Below, one piece after another: positions 1-7,644 of a DNA stretch of 64,000 bases. The DNA comes from Stygiobacter sp. RIFOXYC2_FULL_38_25 (GTDB lineage Bacteria; Bacteroidota; Ignavibacteria; Ignavibacteriales; Melioribacteraceae), in the NCBI GenBank assembly GCA_001803165.1, contig MHAZ01000006.1:373428-437427 (forward strand). Reading direction: 5' to 3'. The notes under the pieces are model-generated. The model had not been told where the DNA came from and did not search any database. It was given only the letters and a program-made list of their open reading frames with translations. The position numbers and the translations under genes are program-made. Each line of letters starts with the position of its first letter. Positions within the stretch are counted from its first letter, which is position 1.

Positions 1-2013
1 GACCAAATTAAAAGTCCCGGTATTAACAGATTCTATCGCTTCTATTCCGGAGGAAACAGCTTCAACATCGTAACCTACTTCACGAAGAATTTTTGTTTCA
101 AGGTTTTGGCTTATAGGATTGTCTTCAACGAGCAGTAGTTTTTTCTTTTTGGCAACTTCAACAACATTTACATTTCCCGGAGTTTTAAACTCTTTTGTTT
201 CTTCCAGAGCAGTTTCACTTAGCGGTTCTGTTTCTACTTCTACACCTTCGCTTGAGGCGCTAAGATCCAATTTCATCTTGATGTTAAATATAAACTTGCT
301 TCCTGCTCCAACTTTACTTTCAACACGAACTTCGCCATTCATCAAACGAACAAACTCTTTTACAATCATCAATCCCAAACCGGAACCTTCTTTAGTTGTC
401 TTCTTACCTTTAATCTGCATGAATGGCTCAAACAACAGATTGAGCTTATCGCTCGGTATTCCGGGACCTGTATCAGCAACGGTTCCTAAAAATTCAATGA
501 ATTGATTATCTCTCGCTCTAACTTTTATTTCAATGGAAACTTTACCGTGCTCTGTAAACTTAACAGCATTATTAAGAAGATTAATAATAATTTGACGAAA
601 ACGAGTAGGATCGCCGTAAACTGTTTGCGGAATGGTTTCATCTAAAGAAATTTCAAGTCCCAAGCCTTTGGTCTTGGCAGTCTGACCAACAATTGAAGTT
701 GCTTTGTTAACCTCATCTCTAATATCGAAACCAACTTCGTCCAATTCCATTTTGCCCGATTCAACTTTAGAGATATCAAGAATGTTGTTGATGATATCTA
801 ACAAAGATTCGGCGGCTAATCTTGCATCGCGGGCAAAGCCTTTTAGCTCTTCTTTGCTCTCAAACAAATCATTTTCGATTAGTGTCAAAAATCCCATTAC
901 AGAATTCATCGGCGTGCGGACTTCGTGACTCATGTTTGCCAAAAACTTGGATTTGAAATGACTTTCTTGCTGGGCCTTCTTTGCCGATGTATCGGCTTTC
1001 ATCTTCTCGATACGCAGCGCATCCAGTGCTTTCTGCTTTTCTACTTCGGCTTGAACTTGCTGTGTAATATCTTGAAGACTTCCCTCATAAATGTCTTGCG
1101 GATTTTGTTCATCTTCGTTAACGCGAACGTTCATACGAACAGTAATTTCCGTTCCATCTTTTTTCTTAAATGGAACGCGGTAGTTTCTAACTTTTCCTTG
1201 CTTCTCAAGAAGTTTGCTAAGAAGTTCCCAATCTCCGCTTCTCTTAAAAATATCGTTGGGCAAAGAGAGTTTCTTAATTTCATCTTCGGAAGAAAAACCA
1301 AGAAGCTTTAGCAAAGCAGGATTAACAGTTAGAAATCTTCCTTCAAAAGTGAACTGGAAAATTCCTTCTGCTGAATTTTCTACCAGCATTCTAAACTTCT
1401 TTTCGGAAATAGAAATTTCAAAGTTCTTAACAACTGCTTCATGCCGTAAACGGTAGTTTATGTAACTCGCAACAATAGCCATTACGCTTATTATCAACAC
1501 CAGAACAACTGATTCCACCATATTGGGGAGAATAAAAATATCGCGGGTACTCATTAAGATTGAAACGGCAAAAACAAGATTATAATAAATTGCCACTATA
1601 ATTTGATTTGTAACATCCCAACTAAGAAAAAGTGCTGCAACAAAAATGATCAAACTGATAATCTGTGAATTAAAAATAAGAGTATCCGGAATAAGATAAA
1701 TCATTACACCAAAGGAGCAAACAATATCCAAAAGTAAAATGTGAACAAGCAGAACCGGATGTTTTTTCCCAAATTTTGTGTAGGATATTACAAGAAGTAT
1801 GAAAGCTATTAGTATTGAAGTTAAGCGTGATTCGTAAATCCAGATACTGTGTTCAGCAAAATAGCGAACCTCCAGAACCATCGCCAAAATTCCAGCAACT
1901 GAAGTGAATTTTGCAAGTGCCTGAAAGGGAGCTATTAGAGACTTTTTACTCTCCTCTTTGAAGAACTCGTACCTTCTAAATTCAGTGCTATTTTTACTTC
2001 TTTGTAAGGCCAC
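1..2013 (-). CDS. Membrane hybrid histidine kinase (PAS-HisKA-HATPase-REC), 3' end outside window
   Basis: Translated from the complement, the frame stays open from about 2013 to the window edge (671 codons). It begins with roughly six hydrophobic helices (residues ~20-185), then a PAS domain, a HisKA phosphoacceptor motif (HEVRTPMN), and a HATPase with N box (NLLNNAVKFTEHG), G1 (DTGPGIP) and G2 (GSGLGL). A receiver domain starts near the window edge (LLLVEDNPISQN). This is a hybrid sensor kinase that would autophosphorylate and pass phosphate to its own REC domain. The start is uncertain: a TAA lies directly upstream of the GTG at 2013-2011, so that GTG is the earliest possible start, but no clear ribosome site precedes it. 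The C-terminus (rest of REC, perhaps Hpt) is missing. The signal sensed is unknown. Confidence 0.9.
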   Translation of the reverse strand, partial: MALQRSKNSTEFRRYEFFKEESKKSLIAPFQALAKFTSVAGILAMVLEVRYFAEHSIWIYESRLTSILIAFILLVISYTKFGKKHPVLLVHILLLDIVCSFGVMIYLIPDTLIFNSQIISLIIFVAALFLSWDVTNQIIVAIYYNLVFAVSILMSTRDIFILPNMVESVVLVLIISVMAIVASYINYRLRHEAVVKNFEISISEKKFRMLVENSAEGIFQFTFEGRFLTVNPALLKLLGFSSEDEIKKLSLPNDIFKRSGDWELLSKLLEKQGKVRNYRVPFKKKDGTEITVRMNVRVNEDEQNPQDIYEGSLQDITQQVQAEVEKQKALDALRIEKMKADTSAKKAQQESHFKSKFLANMSHEVRTPMNSVMGFLTLIENDLFESKEELKGFARDARLAAESLLDIINNILDISKVESGKMELDEVGFDIRDEVNKATSIVGQTAKTKGLGLEISLDETIPQTVYGDPTRFRQIIINLLNNAVKFTEHGKVSIEIKVRARDNQFIEFLGTVADTGPGIPSDKLNLLFEPFMQIKGKKTTKEGSGLGLMIVKEFVRLMNGEVRVESKVGAGSKFIFNIKMKLDLSASSEGVEVETEPLSETALEETKEFKTPGNVNVVEVAKKKKLLLVEDNPISQNLETKILREVGYDVEAVSSGIEAIESVNTGTFNLV

Positions 2014-2129
2014 TTAAGGTGTCTGCATGATTTATTTGACAATAATAGATAGTGTATACGCTAAATTAAGAATAAGATACCTTAAAAAAACACTCGCTAA
2101 TATTCTAAATTTTTCGGAGCTTAGATAAA

Positions 2130-2137
2130 TAAATTTG
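2130..2137 (+). promoter_or_regulatory. Candidate -7 element (TAnnTTTG) before the PAP2 gene
   Basis: TAAATTTG matches the Bacteroidota -7 consensus and lies 35 bases before the TTG start at 2173. No TTTG -33 element is visible at the expected distance, so this is a weak call. Confidence 0.3.
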
Positions 2138-2172
2138 CACTAAATATCAATTAACGTGTTAGCGAGACCACA

Positions 2173-2763
2173 TTGGATTTACTTTACCAAATAGATGTTA
2201 AGGTTTTTTACTTTATTAATCAAACATTATCAAACCCGGTTTTTGATAAATTTTTCCCATTTATTACTGATCTCAAAAACTGGTACATAGCATATCTAAT
2301 TTTATTCCTTCTAATGATTATTAAAGGAGGAAGGTTAGGCAGGATAGCGGCTGTTGTACTTGTTTTTTTAGTTACTGCAACAGATCAAATAAGTAGTTCG
2401 CTACTGAAGAACTTAATAGAGCGGATAAGACCATGCAACGTGCTTGATCATGTAAATATTCTGGTTACTTGCACAGAATCTTTCTCATTCCCATCATCGC
2501 ACGCAGTAAATAATTTTGCCGCAGCCCTATTTTTCTCGATGCTCTTTCCAAAGTACCGTGTTTGGTTTTATACTGTAGCTACACTCCAGGCATTCTCAAG
2601 ACCATATGTTGGTGTGCATTATCCATCCGATGTAATTGGGGGAGCTTTAATCGGCGCAGTATTAGGTTATCTATTTGGATGGATCGCCTTAAAAATAAAC
2701 ACCTATCTGAAAGAAAAGAAAACACAAATCACTGATAAATATCAAAGGATAGAACTGAAATAA
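2173..2763 (+). CDS. PAP2-family membrane phosphatase
   Basis: A 196-residue integral membrane protein with about five or six hydrophobic segments and the three PAP2 phosphatase motifs: K-N-L-I-E-R-I-R-P (~95-105), PSSH (~124) and SRPYVGVHYPSD (~155-167). The family removes phosphate from lipid phosphates such as undecaprenyl-PP or phosphatidic acid at the membrane; the substrate here cannot be read from sequence. The start is TTG at 2173; no in-frame ATG precedes it. The stop is one base before the AMP nucleosidase start, so the two are probably co-transcribed. Confidence 0.85.
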   Translation: MDLLYQIDVKVFYFINQTLSNPVFDKFFPFITDLKNWYIAYLILFLLMIIKGGRLGRIAAVVLVFLVTATDQISSSLLKNLIERIRPCNVLDHVNILVTCTESFSFPSSHAVNNFAAALFFSMLFPKYRVWFYTVATLQAFSRPYVGVHYPSDVIGGALIGAVLGYLFGWIALKINTYLKEKKTQITDKYQRIELK

Positions 2764-2764
2764 C

Positions 2765-3538
2765 ATGAAAACGAAATTAGAGATAGCGAAAAACTGGCTG
2801 CCGCGTTACACCGGATCTCAAATAGAAGAATTTGGCGATTACATGCTTCTTACCAATTTTCAGAATTACGTTGTAAAGTTTGCCGAGCGCTTTGGATGTG
2901 AAATTAAAGGTGAAGGGCGACCAATGAAAACCGCAACCAACAGCAGCGGTTTATCAATTATTAACTTTGGAATTGGCTCTGCAAACGCGGCAACAATTAT
3001 GGATTTATTAAGCGCTCGTAATCCGAAAGGAGTTTTGTTTCTTGGCAAATGCGGCGGCTTAAAAGACTCAACAGAAATTGGACATTTTATTTTGCCTACA
3101 GCTGCAATTAGAGGCGATGGAACAAGCAATGATTATTTTCCTCCGGAAGTCCCCGCTTTACCATCATTCAAACTGCACAAGTTTGTGTCGGAAAAAATTA
3201 TCCAAAAGGAATTGGAATACAGGACCGGAGTAATCTATACAACCAACAGACGTCTTTGGGAATGGGACGAGGATTTCAAAAAATACTTAAACAAGATTGG
3301 TGCAATTGGAATTGATATGGAAACCGCAACAATGTTCATTGTTGGTTATGCAAACCAAATTGCACGTGGCGCACTTCTGCTTGTTTCCGATTTGCCAATG
3401 ATCCCCGAAGGTGTTAAAACCGAAGAATCCGATCAAAAAGTAACACAGAATTTTGTTGATCTTCACTTAGAAATCGGCATTGAGGCGATGACGGAAATAG
3501 GTCATAAAGGAGAGCAAATAAAACATTTTACTTACTAA
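2765..3538 (+). CDS. amn: AMP nucleosidase
   Basis: This 257-residue protein belongs to the PNP/UDP phosphorylase fold (nucleosidase branch). It should hydrolyse AMP to adenine and ribose 5-phosphate in the cytoplasm. Family signatures visible are the phosphate/ribose region FGIGSANAATIM, the core strand VLFLGKCGGL, IDMETATMF (ribose-binding Glu) and the late SDLPMIPEGVKT segment. Its length matches the short bacterial AMP nucleosidase form rather than the ~480-residue E. coli Amn, which has an extra N-terminal domain. It follows the PAP2 gene by one base. Another nucleoside phosphorylase activity cannot be excluded from sequence alone. Confidence 0.85.
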   Translation: MKTKLEIAKNWLPRYTGSQIEEFGDYMLLTNFQNYVVKFAERFGCEIKGEGRPMKTATNSSGLSIINFGIGSANAATIMDLLSARNPKGVLFLGKCGGLKDSTEIGHFILPTAAIRGDGTSNDYFPPEVPALPSFKLHKFVSEKIIQKELEYRTGVIYTTNRRLWEWDEDFKKYLNKIGAIGIDMETATMFIVGYANQIARGALLLVSDLPMIPEGVKTEESDQKVTQNFVDLHLEIGIEAMTEIGHKGEQIKHFTY

Positions 3539-3653
3539 TTTGTTAAATCTCACAAGGCTGGAAATTTTTGGAACAAATACCGTCAATGGATTTTCAAAGA
3601 AGTAACATTGTTGGAAACCGGATAAGAACTAACCGGTTCAAAAAGGAGAAAAA

Positions 3654-4082
3654 ATGAATAGAATAAAATTAGTAATCGTGCTTTTAATCTTTGTCAGTTC
3701 AATTTCGGGTACTGTACTGGCTCAAGGCGCTGATGTTAAAAGCAATCTTGCGAGCCTATTTGAGTTTAGCAAAGCCAAATCGTATGAAAAAGCAGCCGCA
3801 CTAATTGCTTACGAAGGTGAAGATAAAACACGTGTACAAAAAGAGGCGTTTAATTCTGCCAACAAAGACGAATTGACACAAGTGAAAAGAATCTGCAAGA
3901 AAATTTCTGCGTTGATTGAGCTCTCTTCCAAATATGATTTTGGTGCGCCGATCATTAAGAAAGATGGCGAAAAAGAAATTCATTCAATTGAAGTAAGCTT
4001 TATAAGCGGCGATCAAAAACTAGTAACTGAATTTTCTTTCATTAAAACCGAAAAGGGTTTCTTACTCTCCAACATGAATTAA
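3654..4082 (+). CDS. Small exported protein of unknown function
   Basis: A 142-residue protein with a clear Sec signal peptide (hydrophobic core ~6-20, cleavage likely after VLAQ). A good ribosome site, AAAAAGGAG, precedes the ATG. The mature part is charged and probably mixed alpha/beta: an N-terminal helical stretch with SYEKAAALIAY and a C-terminal strand-rich part. The overall look resembles secreted NTF2-like or DUF4878-like proteins, but I do not recognise the family. It stands alone, convergent with the EamA gene, and ends in a hairpin shared with that gene's 3' end. Confidence 0.75.
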   Translation: MNRIKLVIVLLIFVSSISGTVLAQGADVKSNLASLFEFSKAKSYEKAAALIAYEGEDKTRVQKEAFNSANKDELTQVKRICKKISALIELSSKYDFGAPIIKKDGEKEIHSIEVSFISGDQKLVTEFSFIKTEKGFLLSNMN

Positions 4083-4088
4083 AAAATT

Positions 4089-4123
4089 AAGCGGGCAGAT
4101 TAATGCTGCTCGCTTCCCTTTTT
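4089..4123 (+). terminator. Rho-independent terminator between convergent genes
   Basis: Arms AAGCGGGCAG (4089-4098) and CTGCTCGCTT (4106-4115) pair with a single G-T wobble across a 7-base loop, followed by CCCTTTTT. It terminates the small exported protein gene. The hairpin overlaps the last codons of the minus-strand EamA gene, a compact shared 3' end. Confidence 0.75.
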
Positions 4124-4990
4124 AACCAAAGTAACGCCGGATAAAATCACAACCGAAGCAATTACAACCCAGATAGAAATTGACTCATCTAAAACAAGCC
4201 AGCCGAGAAACAACGCGATGATAGGATTTACGTACGCATAAGTAGAAACAAGCGAAACCGGCAAATGCGCGATAGCATAAACGTAGGAACCGTAACCGAG
4301 AAGTGAGCCGAAAACAACTAAATATAAATAGGCTAGTAAACTCGAGTTGGTAAAATGAAATTGGTTTGCCTCACCAAGAATCAATCCGAAGATTGTAATT
4401 ACAACGCCGGCAACAACCATTTGTCCGGCAGCTCCCATTAACGGATGAACAGAAACTTTTTTATATTTTGAGTAAAGAGTACCCGCCACCCAGCAAACTT
4501 CAGCCAGCATTAATCCAATTATGCCGCCAAAGTAGGATTTATCAAATAGTTTATGGAAGTCTCCGCCGAAGATTATAACAATGCCGGCTAAACCAAGTAC
4601 AAGTCCTATTGCTGTAAAAACATTTATTCTTTTTCCTTGCGGAAGAAGAGCTTCAATTCCTACAATCCAGAATGGAACGGTTGTAATAAGAAGCGCAGTT
4701 AATCCGCTTGGTACCCATTGTTCCGCAAAGACTACAAGTCCGTTTCCACCGCCGAGCAATAATAATCCGCTAATTCCAAGATGCATCCAATCATTTTTAG
4801 TCGGCAGTTTATATTTGCGTAAAAGCAGTATTCCCATTAACAAAGGACCGGCAAAAATCCATCTAAACCCGGTAAACAAAACCGGCGGAAGATCAGTTAC
4901 TCCAATTCGAATTGCTAAATAAGTTGTTCCCCAAATAATGTATATAGAAAACAAAGCCAGATAAGCGTTAAAGTTTTTTTTCTCCGTCAT
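4100..4990 (-). CDS. EamA/DMT-superfamily transporter
   Basis: A 296-residue inner-membrane protein with about ten hydrophobic helices arranged as two EamA repeats. The first repeat opens with IYIIWGTTYLAIR, a typical RhaT/YdcZ-type EamA start; the second covers roughly 150-290 and ends with the family-like LGWLVLDE. Members of the drug/metabolite transporter superfamily export amino acids, nucleosides or other metabolites; the substrate cannot be inferred. Transcribed alone, convergent with the preceding secreted protein gene. Confidence 0.88.
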   Translation of the reverse strand: MTEKKNFNAYLALFSIYIIWGTTYLAIRIGVTDLPPVLFTGFRWIFAGPLLMGILLLRKYKLPTKNDWMHLGISGLLLLGGGNGLVVFAEQWVPSGLTALLITTVPFWIVGIEALLPQGKRINVFTAIGLVLGLAGIVIIFGGDFHKLFDKSYFGGIIGLMLAEVCWVAGTLYSKYKKVSVHPLMGAAGQMVVAGVVITIFGLILGEANQFHFTNSSLLAYLYLVVFGSLLGYGSYVYAIAHLPVSLVSTYAYVNPIIALFLGWLVLDESISIWVVIASVVILSGVTLVKKGSEQH

Positions 4991-5063
4991 ATAATTCCCT
5001 TTCTTAACTGCAATATAATAATTTGGTTAAACTGAGTAAGAATCACATCCAAAATCTTTTTTG

Positions 5064-5071
5064 TAATTTTG
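5064..5071 (+). promoter_or_regulatory. Candidate -7 element before the MscS gene
   Basis: TAATTTTG fits the TAnnTTTG -7 pattern 22 bases before the ATG at 5094. No -33 TTTG lies at 19-21 bases upstream, so support is limited. Confidence 0.3.
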
Positions 5072-5093
5072 ATTAACAAAAAATTGATGAGCT

Positions 5094-6305
5094 ATGTTTC
5101 AAAAGTTTATTAAATGGCTGCAAACTCTTCCGTGGATTTCCGATACAATGTTGTTCTTAATTATTCTTGCGCTAGCTATTCTTTCTTACTTTTTGCTGCG
5201 TGGGATTGTATTTGGATTTCTAAGGAGCTTGGTGAAAAAAACCGCCACTCAGATTGACGACATTCTATTATCGAAAAAATTCTTAAGAAGAGTTTCTTAT
5301 CTGGCGCCGCTGTTTATTATTTATCAATCCACCAACCTAATTCCAAATGCAGAAAAAGAACTTGATAAGCTGCTTTCAATATTATTTGTGCTGGTTGTTT
5401 TTCTTGCAATAGGTGCCATACTCAGCGCCGTGATTGAATTACATGACCGCGTCGAAAAATTCAAAGAACGCCCAATCAAAGGTTACATACAGATTATCAA
5501 GATTGTCCTCTATTCATTTATGACCGTCTTGATAATCGGAATAATTTTCGGGCAGACTGTTTGGTCTATTCTAACCGGACTTGGCGCTTTTACTGCTGTT
5601 CTAATTTTGATTTTCCGTGATACTATTCTAAATTTTATCGCGAGCATGCAAATATCTTCTTATGATTTGGTGCATGTTGGCGATTGGATTGAAGTCCCTA
5701 AATTTGGCGCCGATGGCGATGTGATAGATATTTCTCTAATGATTGTGAAAGTGCAAAACTTTGATAAAACAATTACAATCATTCCCACTTATAAATTGAT
5801 TGAAGAAACATTTAAGAACTGGCGTGGAATGCAGCAATCCGGTGTACGCAGAATTAAGCGTGCAGTATTTATTGATCAATCGTCAATTCAGTTTTGTTCC
5901 GAAGAAATGCTGAACCGTTTTCAAAATATCCGCTTGATTTCTGAGTACATAAAAACAAAACGGGTTGAGACTGAACAATCAAATACTGAAAATAAAATAA
6001 GCGATGAACTTTCTGTTAATGGCAGAAGACTTACTAACATTGGCACTTTTAGAGTTTACTTAATTGAATACTTACGCCAACGAGGTGATATCAGTAAAGA
6101 GTTTAGCTTTCAGGTGCGGCAATTGCCTTCAAGTCCGGATGGCTTGCCGATTGAAATATACGCTTACGCTACTAAAACAAATTTTGTTGATTATGAAGAC
6201 GCTCAAGCAGATATCTTTGACCATATACTCGCTATTGTACCGGAGTTTGGTTTGCGTTTATTCCAAAATCCATCCGGCGGAGATTTTTCGGCTTTCAAGA
6301 AATAG
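5094..6305 (+). CDS. MscS-family mechanosensitive channel
   Basis: A 403-residue protein with about five N-terminal hydrophobic helices (~15-180). The pore-lining and beta domain of the MscS family follows: GAFTAVLILIFRDTILNFIA, then VGDWIEVP, a divergent beta segment (GADGDVIDISLMIVKVQNFD) and TIIPTYKLIEETFKNW. The long C-terminal cytoplasmic part (~240-403) resembles YbdG/YnaI-like channels. The role is osmotic downshock relief at the inner membrane. The start is the ATG at 5094. It is separated from the next gene by repeat-rich DNA. Confidence 0.9.
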   Translation: MFQKFIKWLQTLPWISDTMLFLIILALAILSYFLLRGIVFGFLRSLVKKTATQIDDILLSKKFLRRVSYLAPLFIIYQSTNLIPNAEKELDKLLSILFVLVVFLAIGAILSAVIELHDRVEKFKERPIKGYIQIIKIVLYSFMTVLIIGIIFGQTVWSILTGLGAFTAVLILIFRDTILNFIASMQISSYDLVHVGDWIEVPKFGADGDVIDISLMIVKVQNFDKTITIIPTYKLIEETFKNWRGMQQSGVRRIKRAVFIDQSSIQFCSEEMLNRFQNIRLISEYIKTKRVETEQSNTENKISDELSVNGRRLTNIGTFRVYLIEYLRQRGDISKEFSFQVRQLPSSPDGLPIEIYAYATKTNFVDYEDAQADIFDHILAIVPEFGLRLFQNPSGGDFSAFKK

Positions 6306-6333
6306 TAAGGGAGAATTGTGAGCGTCTAAATTC

Positions 6334-6423
6334 TGTCATATTGAGTCCCGATTCATCGGGGCGAAATATCTAAGTCTCATCGAACATGAGATTCTTCTCA
6401 TGCTTCGCGGAATCAGAATGACA
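6334..6423 (+). repeat. MITE-like dispersed repeat, copy 1
   Basis: A ~90-base element bounded by TGTCATATTGA and TCAGAATGACA, imperfect terminal inverted repeats. It contains an internal palindrome CCCGATTCATCGGG and AGATTCTTCT. A second copy in inverted orientation lies at 38383-38473. No coding potential; it looks like a small non-autonomous or REP-type element. Confidence 0.7.
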
Positions 6424-6450
6424 ATTTTTTAAAACTGAATTTTGCGATTT

Positions 6451-6522
6451 CTTAGTGTCTTTGTGACTTGGTGGCAGAAAAAATATAAGAAATCAAGCCA
6501 CAAAGGCACTAAGTCACCAAGT
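6451..6522. repeat. Pair of inverted short repeats between genes
   Basis: CTTAGTGTCTTTGTGACTTG (from 6451) reappears in inverted form around 6497-6522 (GCCACAAAGGCACTAAGTC). The pair could form a long hairpin in the transcript of the MscS-cupin intergenic region. The units resemble dispersed non-coding repeats rather than a terminator. Confidence 0.6.
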
Positions 6523-6559
6523 AAAATAAACTTGTGAGTAATTGAACAATAAAGATTAA

Positions 6560-6886
6560 ATGACAAACAAAACGAAAAATATTTTTGCCGAAATTCCGGA
6601 TACTCTGCCGGAAGAAATCTTCGAAAAAATTATTGAAGGCAAAGAATTCTTTGTGGAAAGAATAATCTCGGATGGACATACTTCTCCACCCAATTTTTTG
6701 TATGACCAAGAAACGAATGAATTTGTTATGTTGATGAGTGGAAGCGCAAAAATTTCGTACGATGATGGAAATTCCTTTTCTCTTTCTGCGGGAGATTATT
6801 TGATAATTCCGGCGCATCAAAAACATAGAGTTGAAGAAACAGATAAAACTCAAAAAACAATTTGGCTGGCTATACACTACAAATGA
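6560..6886 (+). CDS. Cupin-domain protein
   Basis: A 108-residue single-domain cupin. Visible features are the first motif region with an Asn/Glu (NEFVMLMSGSAKISYDDG) and the second motif GDYLIIPAHQKHRVE, whose His residues would bind a metal. The first-motif histidines are largely missing, so metal binding is uncertain. It is probably cytoplasmic (no signal peptide). The stop overlaps the next ATG (ATGA), indicating translational coupling with a secreted protein. The catalytic or binding role is unknown. Confidence 0.8.
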   Translation: MTNKTKNIFAEIPDTLPEEIFEKIIEGKEFFVERIISDGHTSPPNFLYDQETNEFVMLMSGSAKISYDDGNSFSLSAGDYLIIPAHQKHRVEETDKTQKTIWLAIHYK

Positions 6887-7428
6887 AAATAACTACAAAA
6901 ATACTTTTACTGATTATTGCAACTGCAACAATTAGTTCTGCTCAGATTAAGTTCTCGAGCGTTGGCGCTTCATTTGGAACTGGGATAATTCAAGGAAACT
7001 CTACAAGTGTTTCGGCGTTAAGCGGAAGCGTCTCAACCGATTTCAAACTTTGGTTTAGCGATGTTGTTTCATTCCGTCTTGGTTATGCCCACGCAAGAAT
7101 GACAGAATATTTTCTACCGGAAAACCGAACTAACAAATATTACCCATTCTTTAATTTCTATACGCTCAAAGGTGTTATCTATCAGCCGCTATACAAAAAA
7201 CTTTTCATAGAAGAAGCCGCCGGCATTCTTGTTCTAAACGACAGAACCTTCGGCGATACAAATGTTTGGGAGTTCGGCGGAACATTTTCTTTACTCGCCG
7301 GATTAGACTTCCGAGATTCAGAAATGAGGGGAATTACAGTTGGATTAAGTACGAGTTACGGCGTTACGCTTACTTCTACAAATGCCAGTTATTCTTTCTT
7401 TTCGTTAAACGCTCAATATTATTTTTGA
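6883..7428 (+). CDS. Exported barrel-like protein, function unknown
   Basis: A 181-residue protein starting at the ATG that overlaps the cupin stop. A TTG 21 bases upstream is possible, but the signal peptide MKITTKILLLIIATATISSAQ fits the ATG. The mature sequence alternates aromatic and polar residues (VSFRLGYAHARMTEYF) and ends SFFSLNAQYYF, with a C-terminal aromatic residue as in small outer-membrane beta-barrels. About 8 strands would fit. Family not recognised. Confidence 0.72.
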   Translation: MKITTKILLLIIATATISSAQIKFSSVGASFGTGIIQGNSTSVSALSGSVSTDFKLWFSDVVSFRLGYAHARMTEYFLPENRTNKYYPFFNFYTLKGVIYQPLYKKLFIEEAAGILVLNDRTFGDTNVWEFGGTFSLLAGLDFRDSEMRGITVGLSTSYGVTLTSTNASYSFFSLNAQYYF

Positions 7429-7440
7429 TGAAGAAAAAAT

Positions 7441-7575
7441 TTAACCGCAAAGGGCACAAAGTTTCCCGCAAAGACCGCTAAGAAAAAATTTTAGATGTCT
7501 TCTAGAATAATTTATTGGATTAATTACTTTTTTAATCTTTGCGTTCTCTGCGACTCCTTTGCGAACTCTGCGTTT
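7441..7575. repeat. Inverted pair of CGCAAAG-type intergenic repeats
   Basis: CCGCAAAGGGCACAAAG and GCAAAGACCGCTAAG (7445-7482) are mirrored by CTTTGCGTTCTCTGCG and CTTTGCGAACTCTGCG (7537-7573). This is a degenerate, short-period repeat family arranged head-to-head around ~55 bases. No protein-coding content. Confidence 0.55.
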
Positions 7576-7594
7576 AATTCTTTTCACATGCAAG

Positions 7595-7630
7595 CAAAAA
7601 AAAGACGGTTCTGCTACCGTCTTTTTTTTC
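7595..7630. terminator. Bidirectional rho-independent terminator
   Basis: Perfect 9-base arms AAAGACGGT (7601-7609) and ACCGTCTTT (7616-7624) with a 6-base loop, flanked by an A run on the left and a T run on the right. It serves the plus-strand cupin/barrel pair and the minus-strand aromatic fusion gene ending at 7645. Confidence 0.85.
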
Positions 7631-7644
7631 AATTTTCCTACATA

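Noticed and set aside
6509-6877. Minus-strand ORF opposite the cupin gene
   Set aside because: Entirely antisense to the cupin; no ribosome site, and its Phe/Ile-rich sequence has no recognisable domain.
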